From an uncultured Clostridium sp. (GTDB taxonomy: Bacteria > Bacillota > Clostridia > TANB77 > CAG-508), in NCBI GenBank assembly GCA_900553695.1, contig USEM01000027.1, forward strand, positions 1-16,621: a stretch of 16,621 bases of DNA, in the 5' to 3' direction. The translations under genes were made by a program, and so were the position numbers. The notes under the pieces were generated by a model. It had not been told where the DNA came from. It did no database searches and saw only the letters and a list, made by a program, of their open reading frames with translations. Below, in pieces: positions 8,380-14,507 of this stretch; position 1 is the stretch's first letter; every line of letters begins with the position of its first letter.

Positions 8380-8388
8380 TGGTAGAAT
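8380..8388 (+). promoter_or_regulatory. pyrH-frr promoter, extended -10 (TGGTAGAAT)
   Basis: TATGGTAGAAT closely copies the carD -10 region (TATGGTATAAT). It lies about 37 nt before the pyrH start and directly after the carD terminator. The -35 is poor. Confidence 0.55.
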
Positions 8389-8424
8389 AGTAATGAAAAA
8401 TTTTTAAAAGGAGTTATGTTAAAA

Positions 8425-9129
8425 ATGAAAATTGCGTACAAACGAATTTTATTAAAGCTTAGTGGTGAAGCACTAGCAGGCGAAAGAAAAAATGGAATAG
8501 ATGCAGAAACATTAGGAAACATATGCGACAAAATAAAAGAAATAGTAGATATGGGAGTAGAAGTTTCAATTGTAGTTGGAGGAGGAAATTTCTGGAGAGG
8601 AAGATATGGACATGAAATGGAAAGAACAACATCAGACTATATGGGAATGCTTGCAACAACAATAAATGGTTTAGCACTTCAAGATGCTCTAGAAGCAAGA
8701 GGTATTAAAACTAGACTTCAAACAGCAATAGAAATGAGACAAATTGCAGAACCATACATAAAGAGAAAAGCAGCAAAGCATTTAGCAAATGGTAGAGTTG
8801 TAATATTTACATGTGGTACAGGTAACCCATATTTTACAACAGATACAGGAGCAGCTCTAAGGGCAGCAGAAACAAATTCAGAAGTTATTTTACTTGCAAA
8901 AACAATAGACGGAGTATATTCAGCAGATCCAAAAGAAGATAAAACAGCAGTTAAATATGATGAAATATCTTACATAGATATTTTAAAACAAGACTTAAAA
9001 GTTATGGACTCAACAGCAACATCACTTTGCAGGGATAACAATATTCCACTTGTAGTATTTGGAATAGACGACCCAGAAAACATAGTTAGAATTATAAAGG
9101 GTGAAAGAATAGGAACCCTAGTTAGATAA
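8425..9129 (+). CDS. pyrH: Uridylate kinase (UMP kinase) PyrH
   Basis: PyrH phosphorylates UMP to UDP with ATP in pyrimidine nucleotide synthesis, as a cytosolic hexamer of the amino-acid-kinase fold. The 234-residue protein begins MKIAYKRILLKLSGEALAG, with the KLSGEAL phosphate-binding motif. It continues with VVGGGNFWRG, FTCGTGNPYFTTDTGAALRA (the UMP/ATP-site DTxAALRA motif), TIDGVYSADPK and VMDSTA. Two in-frame ATGs are possible, 8416 and 8425. The AAGGAG site (8408-8413) is only 2 nt from 8416, and the family begins at the second, so I chose 8425. frr follows after 12 nt, the common bacterial pyrH-frr arrangement. Confidence 0.95.
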   Translation: MKIAYKRILLKLSGEALAGERKNGIDAETLGNICDKIKEIVDMGVEVSIVVGGGNFWRGRYGHEMERTTSDYMGMLATTINGLALQDALEARGIKTRLQTAIEMRQIAEPYIKRKAAKHLANGRVVIFTCGTGNPYFTTDTGAALRAAETNSEVILLAKTIDGVYSADPKEDKTAVKYDEISYIDILKQDLKVMDSTATSLCRDNNIPLVVFGIDDPENIVRIIKGERIGTLVR

Positions 9130-9141
9130 GGAGAGATTTTT

Positions 9142-9690
9142 ATGGATTTAAATAATATTGAAGAAAAAATGAATAAGACAATTAGTGTATTACAAGAAAA
9201 TTTATCAGAAGTTAGAGCAGGTAGAGCAAATCCTGCAATACTAAACAAAATTACAGTAAGTTACTATGGAGTTCCAACTCCAATAAACCAAGTAGCAGGA
9301 ATTTCAGTTCCAGAAGCAAGATTAATAGTAATTCAACCATGGGACGCAACACTTTTAAAAGAAATTGAAAAAGAAATATTAAAAGCAGAAATAGGAATAA
9401 ACCCAAACAATGATGGAAAAGTTATAAGACTTGCTTTCCCAGAACTAACAGAGGAAAGAAGAAAAGAGCTTGTTAAAGATATAAGAAAAATGGGAGAAGA
9501 ATCAAAAGTATCTGTCCGTGCAGTTAGAAGAGAAGGAATGGATATAGCAAAAGCTGAACAAAAAGATGGTGGCATGACAGAAGATGAATTAAAATCAATG
9601 GAAGATAAAATTCAAAAATTAACAGATAAAAAGGTTGCAGAAATAGACCAAATGATAGAAAACAAAGAAAAAGAAGTAATGAGTGTATAA
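9142..9690 (+). CDS. frr: Ribosome recycling factor
   Basis: RRF works with EF-G to split the post-termination ribosome. The 182-residue protein has the normal length and the family signature throughout: LSEVRAGRANPAILNKITVSYYG in the N-terminal helix and turn, GVPTPINQVAGISVPEAR and IQPWD in the small beta domain, then the long C-terminal helices with NPNNDGKVIRLAFPELTEERRKELVK and VRAVRREGMD. The ribosome site AAGGAGAG lies 7-8 nt before ATG 9142. It is the second gene of the pyrH-frr operon, closed by a terminator. Confidence 0.97.
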   Translation: MDLNNIEEKMNKTISVLQENLSEVRAGRANPAILNKITVSYYGVPTPINQVAGISVPEARLIVIQPWDATLLKEIEKEILKAEIGINPNNDGKVIRLAFPELTEERRKELVKDIRKMGEESKVSVRAVRREGMDIAKAEQKDGGMTEDELKSMEDKIQKLTDKKVAEIDQMIENKEKEVMSV

Positions 9691-9697
9691 AAACAAA

Positions 9698-9738
9698 GCA
9701 CAGAGTTAGATAAAATTGAAACTCTGTGTTTTATTTTT
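9698..9738 (+). terminator. Intrinsic terminator of pyrH-frr
   Basis: The stem CACAGAGTT (9699-9707) / AACTCTGTG (9720-9728), with a 12-nt loop, is followed by TTTTATTTTTAT. It begins 9 nt after the frr stop. Confidence 0.85.
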
Positions 9739-9748
9739 ATTAGGAAAA

Positions 9749-9785
9749 TGTCGAAATATGTCGAATAGTGTCGACATTAGACGAA
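9749..9785 (+). promoter_or_regulatory. Tandem array of putative Spo0A boxes with 10-bp period
   Basis: Three copies of TGTCGAA-like sequence start at 9749, 9759 and 9769 (TGTCGAA, TGTCGAA, TGTCGAC). A fourth, weaker AGACGAA is at 9779, exactly one 10-bp step further. TGTCGAA is the core 0A box bound by the phosphorylated sporulation regulator Spo0A. The array ends 9 nt before the -35 of the next gene, on one helix face, a position suited to activation of the 9874 gene. Binding is inferred. Confidence 0.6.
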
Positions 9786-9794
9786 CGATTTTTC

Positions 9795-9823
9795 TTGATT
9801 TTCTAGGCTATATGGTGTATCAT
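9795..9823 (+). promoter_or_regulatory. Promoter of the 9874 gene (TTGATT-17-TATCAT)
   Basis: TTGATT (9795-9800), a 17-nt spacer and TATCAT (9818-9823, preceded by TG) match a housekeeping sigma promoter moderately well. It stands immediately downstream of the Spo0A-box array. Confidence 0.5.
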
Positions 9824-9873
9824 TAATTAAGTAGCTTTTTACTAAACAAAAACAAAGAAAGGGGAAGAAAAAC

Positions 9874-10212
9874 GTGAAGAACTTAGGAATCTACTATGGT
9901 GCTACGCTTTTAGATGAAACAGATTTAGTAGAGTCGAAAAACAAAAATAGGATCATATTAGAGTATTATAAGAACAAAAAACGTTCTATAAAAATATTAA
10001 AACCAAAGATTTCTTACGGAGTAACCATTGTTAAAAAAGAATATGAAAAAGACAGAATTAAATTAGAAACAAAAGAAGTTACACAAATATCCACTAATGA
10101 GAATAAAGTACGAAGCATCATCGAATTGCTAAAAACATACAAAGTAACACCAATAGCACTTAATGATGTTTTAGCAGATTTACTAAAGCAACCAGAATTT
10201 CAAGAAAGTTAA
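9874..10212 (+). CDS. Small hypothetical protein, DUF6514-like, probably Spo0A-controlled
   Basis: This is a 112-residue cytosolic protein with no signal or membrane segment. The pattern SYGVTIVKKEY, then VTQISTNENKVRSIIELLKTYKVTPIALNDVLADLL, resembles short clostridial proteins of the DUF6514 type (from memory, not checked). These have a small beta-sheet with the YG-I-I-K pattern followed by a helix pair and the VTP-L-DV-D segment. The function is unknown. The start is GTG 9874 behind AAAGGGG. It has its own promoter, an upstream array of putative Spo0A boxes and its own terminator, so it is a single-gene unit likely tied to transition state or sporulation. Confidence 0.65.
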   Translation: MKNLGIYYGATLLDETDLVESKNKNRIILEYYKNKKRSIKILKPKISYGVTIVKKEYEKDRIKLETKEVTQISTNENKVRSIIELLKTYKVTPIALNDVLADLLKQPEFQES

Positions 10213-10220
10213 ACATCAAG

Positions 10221-10250
10221 TAATGCCAAAAAAAGTGGCATTATTTTTTT
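10221..10250 (+). terminator. Intrinsic terminator of the 9874 gene
   Basis: A perfect 8-bp stem TAATGCCA / TGGCATTA with a 7-nt loop is followed by T7. It begins 9 nt after the stop. Confidence 0.88.
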
Positions 10251-10262
10251 AACAAAAATCAC

Positions 10263-10291
10263 TTTACTTTTAAACAATCTTGTTGTAAAAT
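10263..10291 (+). promoter_or_regulatory. Promoter of the Ca2+ ATPase gene (TTTACT-17-TAAAAT)
   Basis: TTTACT (10263-10268), a 17-nt spacer and TAAAAT (10286-10291) lie 37 nt before the start codon. The -35 is identical to that of carD. Confidence 0.6.
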
Positions 10292-10328
10292 ATTAGCATA
10301 TTAAAAGAAAAGGAGCAGGGATGTATTG

Positions 10329-13035
10329 ATGACCAATAATTGGTTTAACAAAACTGTTGATGAAACAGTAAACGAACTTAAAACAAATGAGGAGAGTGGG
10401 CTTACCACAGAAGAAGTAAACACAAGGAAAGAAAAATATGGGCTAAATGAATTAGCCAAAAAAAAGAAGAAAAGTACTTTTGTAAAGTTCTTAGAGCAAT
10501 TTAAAGACTTTATGATAATAGTGCTTATTATTTCGGCCGTAATTTCTGGAATTGTTGGAGTAAAACAAGAAGGACTTTCAGGTATGACAGATACAATTAT
10601 AATTTTAGTAGTTATAATTGCAAATGCAATAATTGGAGTTTTGCAGGAAAACAAAGCAGAAAAATCTTTAGAGGCATTACAAAAATTAAGTAGCCATGTT
10701 GCAAAGGTTATGAGAAATGGTAAATTACTTACAATACCATCAAGAGAGTTAGTTCCAGGTGATGTTGTAATTTTAGAAACAGGAGATTATGTTCCAGCAG
10801 ATTTAAGAATAATAGAAGCAGTAAATTTAAAAGCACAAGAATCAGCATTAACAGGAGAATCTGTACCAGTTGAAAAAATGTCAGCAAGAATTGAAGACGA
10901 AAAAGTTGGAATTGGCGATAGAATAAATATGCTATTTGCTTCAAGCTTAATTACATATGGTAGAGGAAAAGCCATAGTTGTTGAAACAGGTATGAATACT
11001 GAAGTTGGTAAAATTGCAAATATAATTAATTCAGCAGAAGAAGGAGAAACACCACTTCAAGCAAAATTAAATAAACTTGGAAAAACACTTGGAATAGTTG
11101 CATTAATTATATGCTTTGTGATATTTGGAATAGGTTTATTATATGGTAAAGATGTAATAGAAATGTTCCTAACAGCAGTTAGTTTAGCAGTTGCAGCAAT
11201 ACCAGAAGGCTTGCCTGCAGTATCAACAATAGTTTTAGCAATAGGTGTTCAAAGAATGGTAAAGAAAAATGCAATAGTAAAGAAATTACCAGCAGTTGAA
11301 ACACTAGGAAGTGCAACTGTAATTTGTTCAGATAAAACAGGTACATTAACACAAAATAAAATGACAGTTGAAAAAATTTATTATGACAATAAAGTCTTTG
11401 AAGTAAAAGATTTCAAAAGAGACTTATGCGACGAAGATTTAAACAAATTAATATATGCAAGTATGTTGTGTAATGATACAAAAATAACAGAAAGCGATAA
11501 GTTAGCAGGAGATCCAACAGAAACAGCTTTAGTCGATTTAGGCTTTAAATTAGATTATGAAGGAACTCTATATGGGCAATATCCACGTGTGCAAGAAATT
11601 CCATTCGACTCAGATAGAAAATTAATGACAACAGTAAATGAATCAAATGGAAAGTACATAGTTTACACAAAAGGTGGTGTAGATGAACTTCTTGCAAGAT
11701 GTACAAAATATATAATAAATGGAGAAATAAAAAACGACCTAAAAGAATTCAAAGAAAGAATTAAAGAAGTAAATAATGAAATGGCAAGTTCAGCATTAAG
11801 AGTTCTTGCAATGGCATACAAAGAGCTAGACCATAAACCTACAAATGAAGAAATGAATTCAATGGAATCAGACTTAATTTATATAGGAATGGTAGGTATG
11901 ATAGACCCACCAAGACTAGAAGTAAAAGATGCAGTTGCAAAATGTAAAAAAGCAGGAATAAAAACAGTAATGATTACAGGAGATCACAAAGTAACAGCAA
12001 TAGCAATTGCTAAAACATTAGGAATATTGGAAAATGAGGATGAAGCAATAACAGGATTAGAACTTGAAGAAATGAGCCAAGAAGAGCTAGAGAAAAATGT
12101 ACGTAAATATTCAGTTTATGCAAGAGTATCACCAGAGCATAAAGTAAGAATAGTAAAAGCATGGCAAGCAAATGGCGAAATAGTTGCCATGACAGGAGAT
12201 GGAGTAAATGATGCACCATCACTAAAAATTGCAGATATAGGTTGTGCAATGGGTGTTGTTGGAACAGACGTAGCAAAAGAAGCAGCAGATGTAATTCTAA
12301 CAGACGATAACTTTGCAACAGTAGTTTCAGCAGTAGAAGAAGGACGTCGTATTTATGATAACATACTAAAAGCAATACAATTTTTACTATCAAGCAACAT
12401 AGGAGAAATAGTAACATTATTTGTAGCAATACTAATAACACCATGGTTATCAAGCAAATTTGGAATAGATATTAACCTAATACAAACATTATTACCAATT
12501 CATTTATTATGGATAAACTTAGTAACAGATTCACTACCAGCTTTAGCATTAGCAGTAGACCCAGCAGAAGCTGATGTAATGGAAAGAAAACCATTAAAAC
12601 ATAAAGGACGGAGTATTTACAAAAGGAATGACATGGAGAGTAATTTACCAAGGTATAATGATAGGGCTTATAACACTTGCAGCATTTGTACTAGGTTTAA
12701 GTACACCAAATAGAACACCAGAAGAAAAAGTTATAATAGGTCAAACAATGGCATTCTATGTGCTTGCATTATCAGAACTAGTACACATATTTAATATAAG
12801 AAATAACCATAAATCAATATTCAAATCAAACCCATTCAACAATGGAAAACTAATACTAGCCCAAATAGTATCAGCATCATTAATGTTTATAATACTATTC
12901 ACATCACACCTAAGAGAAATTTTTGGTATAACATTATTACCAAAAGAGCACATCTTTGAAATAATATTACTAGTATTCTCACCAATAGTAATAGTTGAAT
13001 TATTTAAACTATTAAAAATAAATGGAAAAGAATAA
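10329..13035 (+). CDS. P2-type calcium-transporting ATPase, read through one +1 frame change at a CGG codon
   Basis: This is a P-type ATPase of the SERCA/PMCA-like Ca2+ group, which exports Ca2+ across the cytoplasmic membrane using ATP. Joined across one +1 shift it has about 901 residues, normal for the family. Features in order: N-terminal cation-ATPase domain, M1-M2, actuator domain with TGES (175-178), M4 with PEGLP (292-296), phosphorylation site DKTGTLT (Asp335), nucleotide domain, and TGDGVNDAP (Asp624). M5 has SSNIGEIV and M6 has NLVTDSLPA; together these carry the Asn, Glu, Asn, Thr and Asp that bind Ca2+ in SERCA. At CGG 12609-12611 the frame changes. Skipping the C gives KHKGGVFTKGMTWRVIYQG and then M7-M10. 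Without the shift the protein ends at 12713, lacking M7-M10. The start is ATG 10329 behind AGGG; TTG 10326 is less likely. Confidence 0.92.
12603..12630 (+). other. Putative +1 frameshift site 3 in the Ca2+ ATPase (AAA GGA CGG A)
   Basis: The incoming codons are AAA GGA CGG AGT. Skipping C12609 gives GGA GTA TTT ACA AAA GGA ATG ACA TGG, i.e. GVFTKGMTWRVIYQGIMIG, the conserved M6-M7 link of P2 ATPases. The sequence CGGAG is shared with dnaE site 1 and CGGA with site 2. Confidence 0.75.
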
Positions 13036-13041
13036 AGGGTA

Positions 13042-13070
13042 TTGACAAGACTTACAATATATGATAAAAA
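13042..13070 (+). promoter_or_regulatory. Promoter of the ABC-transporter ATPase gene (TTGACA-17-TAAAAA)
   Basis: A consensus TTGACA (13042-13047) is followed by 17 nt and TAAAAA preceded by TGA. Transcription should begin near 13077, only about 10 nt before a terminator-like hairpin. Confidence 0.65.
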
Positions 13071-13085
13071 TTTAAATATCTTCGA

Positions 13086-13119
13086 GGGAGCTAAGCAAAC
13101 AGCAAGGCTCCCATTTTTT
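13086..13119 (+). terminator. Terminator-like leader hairpin, copy 1 (possible attenuator)
   Basis: The stem GGGAGC / GCTCCC has a 15-nt loop TAAGCAAACAGCAAG and then A and T6. It sits between a promoter and the ABC ATPase start, with the ribosome site AAAAGGAG directly after. A second copy with one different loop base stands before the permease gene at 14449. Loop conservation goes beyond what a plain terminator needs. It could also simply end the Ca2+ ATPase transcript. Confidence 0.65.
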
Positions 13120-13136
13120 AGAAAAGGAGAAAAATA

Positions 13137-13817
13137 ATGAATATTTTAAAAGTTGAAAATTTGAAAAAGGTTTATGGCAAAGGAGATGCACAAGTTATAG
13201 CCTTAGATAATATTTCTTTTTCTGTTGAAGAAGGAAAATTTATTGCGATAATTGGTCCATCAGGGAGCGGAAAAACCACTCTTTTACACACAATAGCAGG
13301 ACTAGAAAACCCAACAGCAGGGAAAGTATACTTTTATGATAAAAGTATATATGATATGAATAAAAGAGACTTAACGATTTTAAGGAGAGAAAAAATAGGA
13401 ATAATATATCAATTTTACAATTTAATACCTACATTAAATGTTGAGGAAAATATTACTTTGCCAGTTGAATTAGATAGGAAGGCAGTAGATCAAGAAAAAT
13501 TAAGAACTATAACTAAGTTTTTGGGAATTGATGATAGAAGAAAGCACTTACCAAATCAAATATCAGGTGGTCAGCAACAAAAAGTTGCAATAGGGAGAGC
13601 ACTAATGATAGAACCAACAATAATTTTAGCAGATGAACCAACAGGAAATTTAGATACCAAGTCAAGTAGTGAAATTATTGAATTATTAAAGAAAACTAAT
13701 AAAGAATATAAGCAAACTATAATAATGATAACCCATAACATGGAGATTGCAAAGCAAGCAGACAGAATAATAAAAATAGAAGATGGAAAAATAAACTCAA
13801 CAGATGTTAAAATATAA
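13137..13817 (+). CDS. ABC transporter ATP-binding protein (MacB/BceA-type)
   Basis: This 226-residue nucleotide-binding subunit belongs to the MacB/LolD/BceA group, whose partners are FtsX-type permeases and which often work in peptide-antibiotic resistance or export. Seen: Walker A GPSGSGKTT (40-48), Q-loop Gln92 in YQFYNLIPTLNVEENI, signature SGGQQQ (143-148), Walker B IILADE (162-167) with the D-loop NLD, and H-loop His200. ATG 13137 has a good AAAAGGAG site. The cognate permease is probably the FtsX-family gene at 14508, separated by a secreted-protein gene. The leader hairpin upstream is shared with that permease, which suggests common control. The substrate is not shown by the sequence. 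Confidence 0.92.
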   Translation: MNILKVENLKKVYGKGDAQVIALDNISFSVEEGKFIAIIGPSGSGKTTLLHTIAGLENPTAGKVYFYDKSIYDMNKRDLTILRREKIGIIYQFYNLIPTLNVEENITLPVELDRKAVDQEKLRTITKFLGIDDRRKHLPNQISGGQQQKVAIGRALMIEPTIILADEPTGNLDTKSSSEIIELLKKTNKEYKQTIIMITHNMEIAKQADRIIKIEDGKINSTDVKI

Positions 13818-13873
13818 AAAAATGGTAAAAAATGGTAAAAAATGTTGACAAAAAAAATAGTACATGATAAAAT
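13816..13873 (+). promoter_or_regulatory. Strong promoter with phased A-tracts upstream of the secreted-protein gene
   Basis: Three AAAAAATGGT-like units (A-tracts near 13816, 13827 and 13837) repeat with a 10-bp period. They lead directly into TTGACA (13845-13850), a 17-nt spacer and TAAAAT (13868-13873) preceded by TGA. The phased A-tracts should bend the DNA and may act as an UP element. This is the best promoter match in the window. Confidence 0.75.
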
Positions 13874-13894
13874 AGTTTTGTAAACCTATTAGTA

Positions 13895-14446
13895 AAAATA
13901 AATACGAATGTGCAATCTATTTAACTACAGGAGGATATTATGCATAAACATTTTAAATCGATTGTTGCTATTATGCTAATAGTGGTTACACTAATTATTA
14001 TTAGTGTTCCTGCTATGGCGAAGGAAACAGAAACAAAGAAAAGTTCAGAAATTGCAATGCAGTCTGAGGTATGTATGGGCAATGGAAATGGTTCTGCCTA
14101 CTACAGTGGAAGTACCGTTCAATTAAGTACGATACTTCTTAGCGGTGAAGCAACATTGTTGAAACACAAAATTACAGGACCATCAAATCAATGGGTAAAT
14201 GTTCGACTGGTTCATCAGCAAACAGGAGAAGTTAGAAATTTCACCGGCATATCATCAGGTGAATGGCTATCAGATACCTACTATTCACCTATGAGAAGTG
14301 GGTATTGGGACTTTTTCATTATTGGAGCGGGAAAATATGGAAAATATAATGTTAAAATTGATGCCTATTTTGTAGGATAAAAGTAGGAACCCTTATAACA
14401 AACATTAAGTTGTAAAAGCTGTTTTCACACATTCGTATTTTATTTT
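13895..14446. repeat. Inverted repeat bracketing the secreted-protein gene
   Basis: The left arm, 13895-13912, reads AAAATAAATACGAATGTG. The right arm, 14428-14446, is CACATTCGTATTTTATTTT, its reverse complement with one extra base. The 13-nt core AAATACGAATGTG is perfect. The arms lie in the 5' leader and just past the stop of the gene at 13940-14380. They could pair mRNA ends or be remnants of a mobile or invertible cassette. Confidence 0.5.
13940..14380 (+). CDS. Small secreted protein of unknown function in an ABC-transporter cassette
   Basis: I do not recognise this 146-residue protein. It has a clear Sec signal peptide: basic MHKHFK, a hydrophobic core to about residue 22, and the cleavage-like site VPAMA-KE after residue 27. 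The mature part, about 119 residues, is rich in Gly, Ser, Tyr and aromatic residues with alternating polar and hydrophobic positions (QWVNVRLVHQQTGEVRNF, WDFFIIGAGKYGKYNVKIDAYFV), suggesting a beta-sandwich. There is a single Cys (Cys45) and no lipobox. The ATG has a near-perfect AGGAGG and the promoter is very strong, so high expression is expected. Lying between an ABC ATPase and its likely permease, it may be a substrate, sensor or accessory of that transporter; this is inference. Confidence 0.75.
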   Translation: MHKHFKSIVAIMLIVVTLIIISVPAMAKETETKKSSEIAMQSEVCMGNGNGSAYYSGSTVQLSTILLSGEATLLKHKITGPSNQWVNVRLVHQQTGEVRNFTGISSGEWLSDTYYSPMRSGYWDFFIIGAGKYGKYNVKIDAYFVG

Positions 14447-14448
14447 AT

Positions 14449-14483
14449 GGGAGCTAAGCAGACAGCAAGGCTCCCATTTTTTT
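14449..14483 (+). terminator. Terminator-like leader hairpin, copy 2 (possible attenuator)
   Basis: The stem GGGAGC / GCTCCC (extended by AT/AT to 8 bp) has a 15-nt loop TAAGCAGACAGCAAG and then T7. It differs from copy 1 at a single loop base. It lies 25 nt before the permease start, after the secreted-protein gene. It may end that gene's transcript while allowing regulated read-through into the permease. Confidence 0.7.
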
Positions 14484-14507
14484 ATAAAATAAAAAAGGAG
14501 AGAAAGT

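Noticed and set aside
9778..9800. Possible LexA (SOS) box around CGAACGATTTTTCTTG
   Set aside because: Only the left half-site CGAAC is present; there is no matching GTTCG half. The 10-bp TGTCGAA repeats fit Spo0A boxes better.
12010..12453. 147-codon minus-strand open frame, very Leu-rich
   Set aside because: It is a shadow of the ATPase coding strand; the Leu-rich pattern is the reverse reading of A-rich codons, with no start signals.
12628..13035. Separate small membrane protein starting at ATG 12628
   Set aside because: It is the M7-M10 part of the Ca2+ ATPase, continuous with the upstream frame after one skipped base.
13086..13119. Known riboswitch class in the leader
   Set aside because: The predicted transcript leader before the hairpin is only about 10 nt, too short for an aptamer, and the loop matches no class I recognise.
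13940..14380. Lactococcin 972-like bacteriocin
   Set aside because: The signal peptide, size and neighbouring ABC genes are suggestive, but I could not match the mature sequence to the family's glycine/tryptophan pattern.
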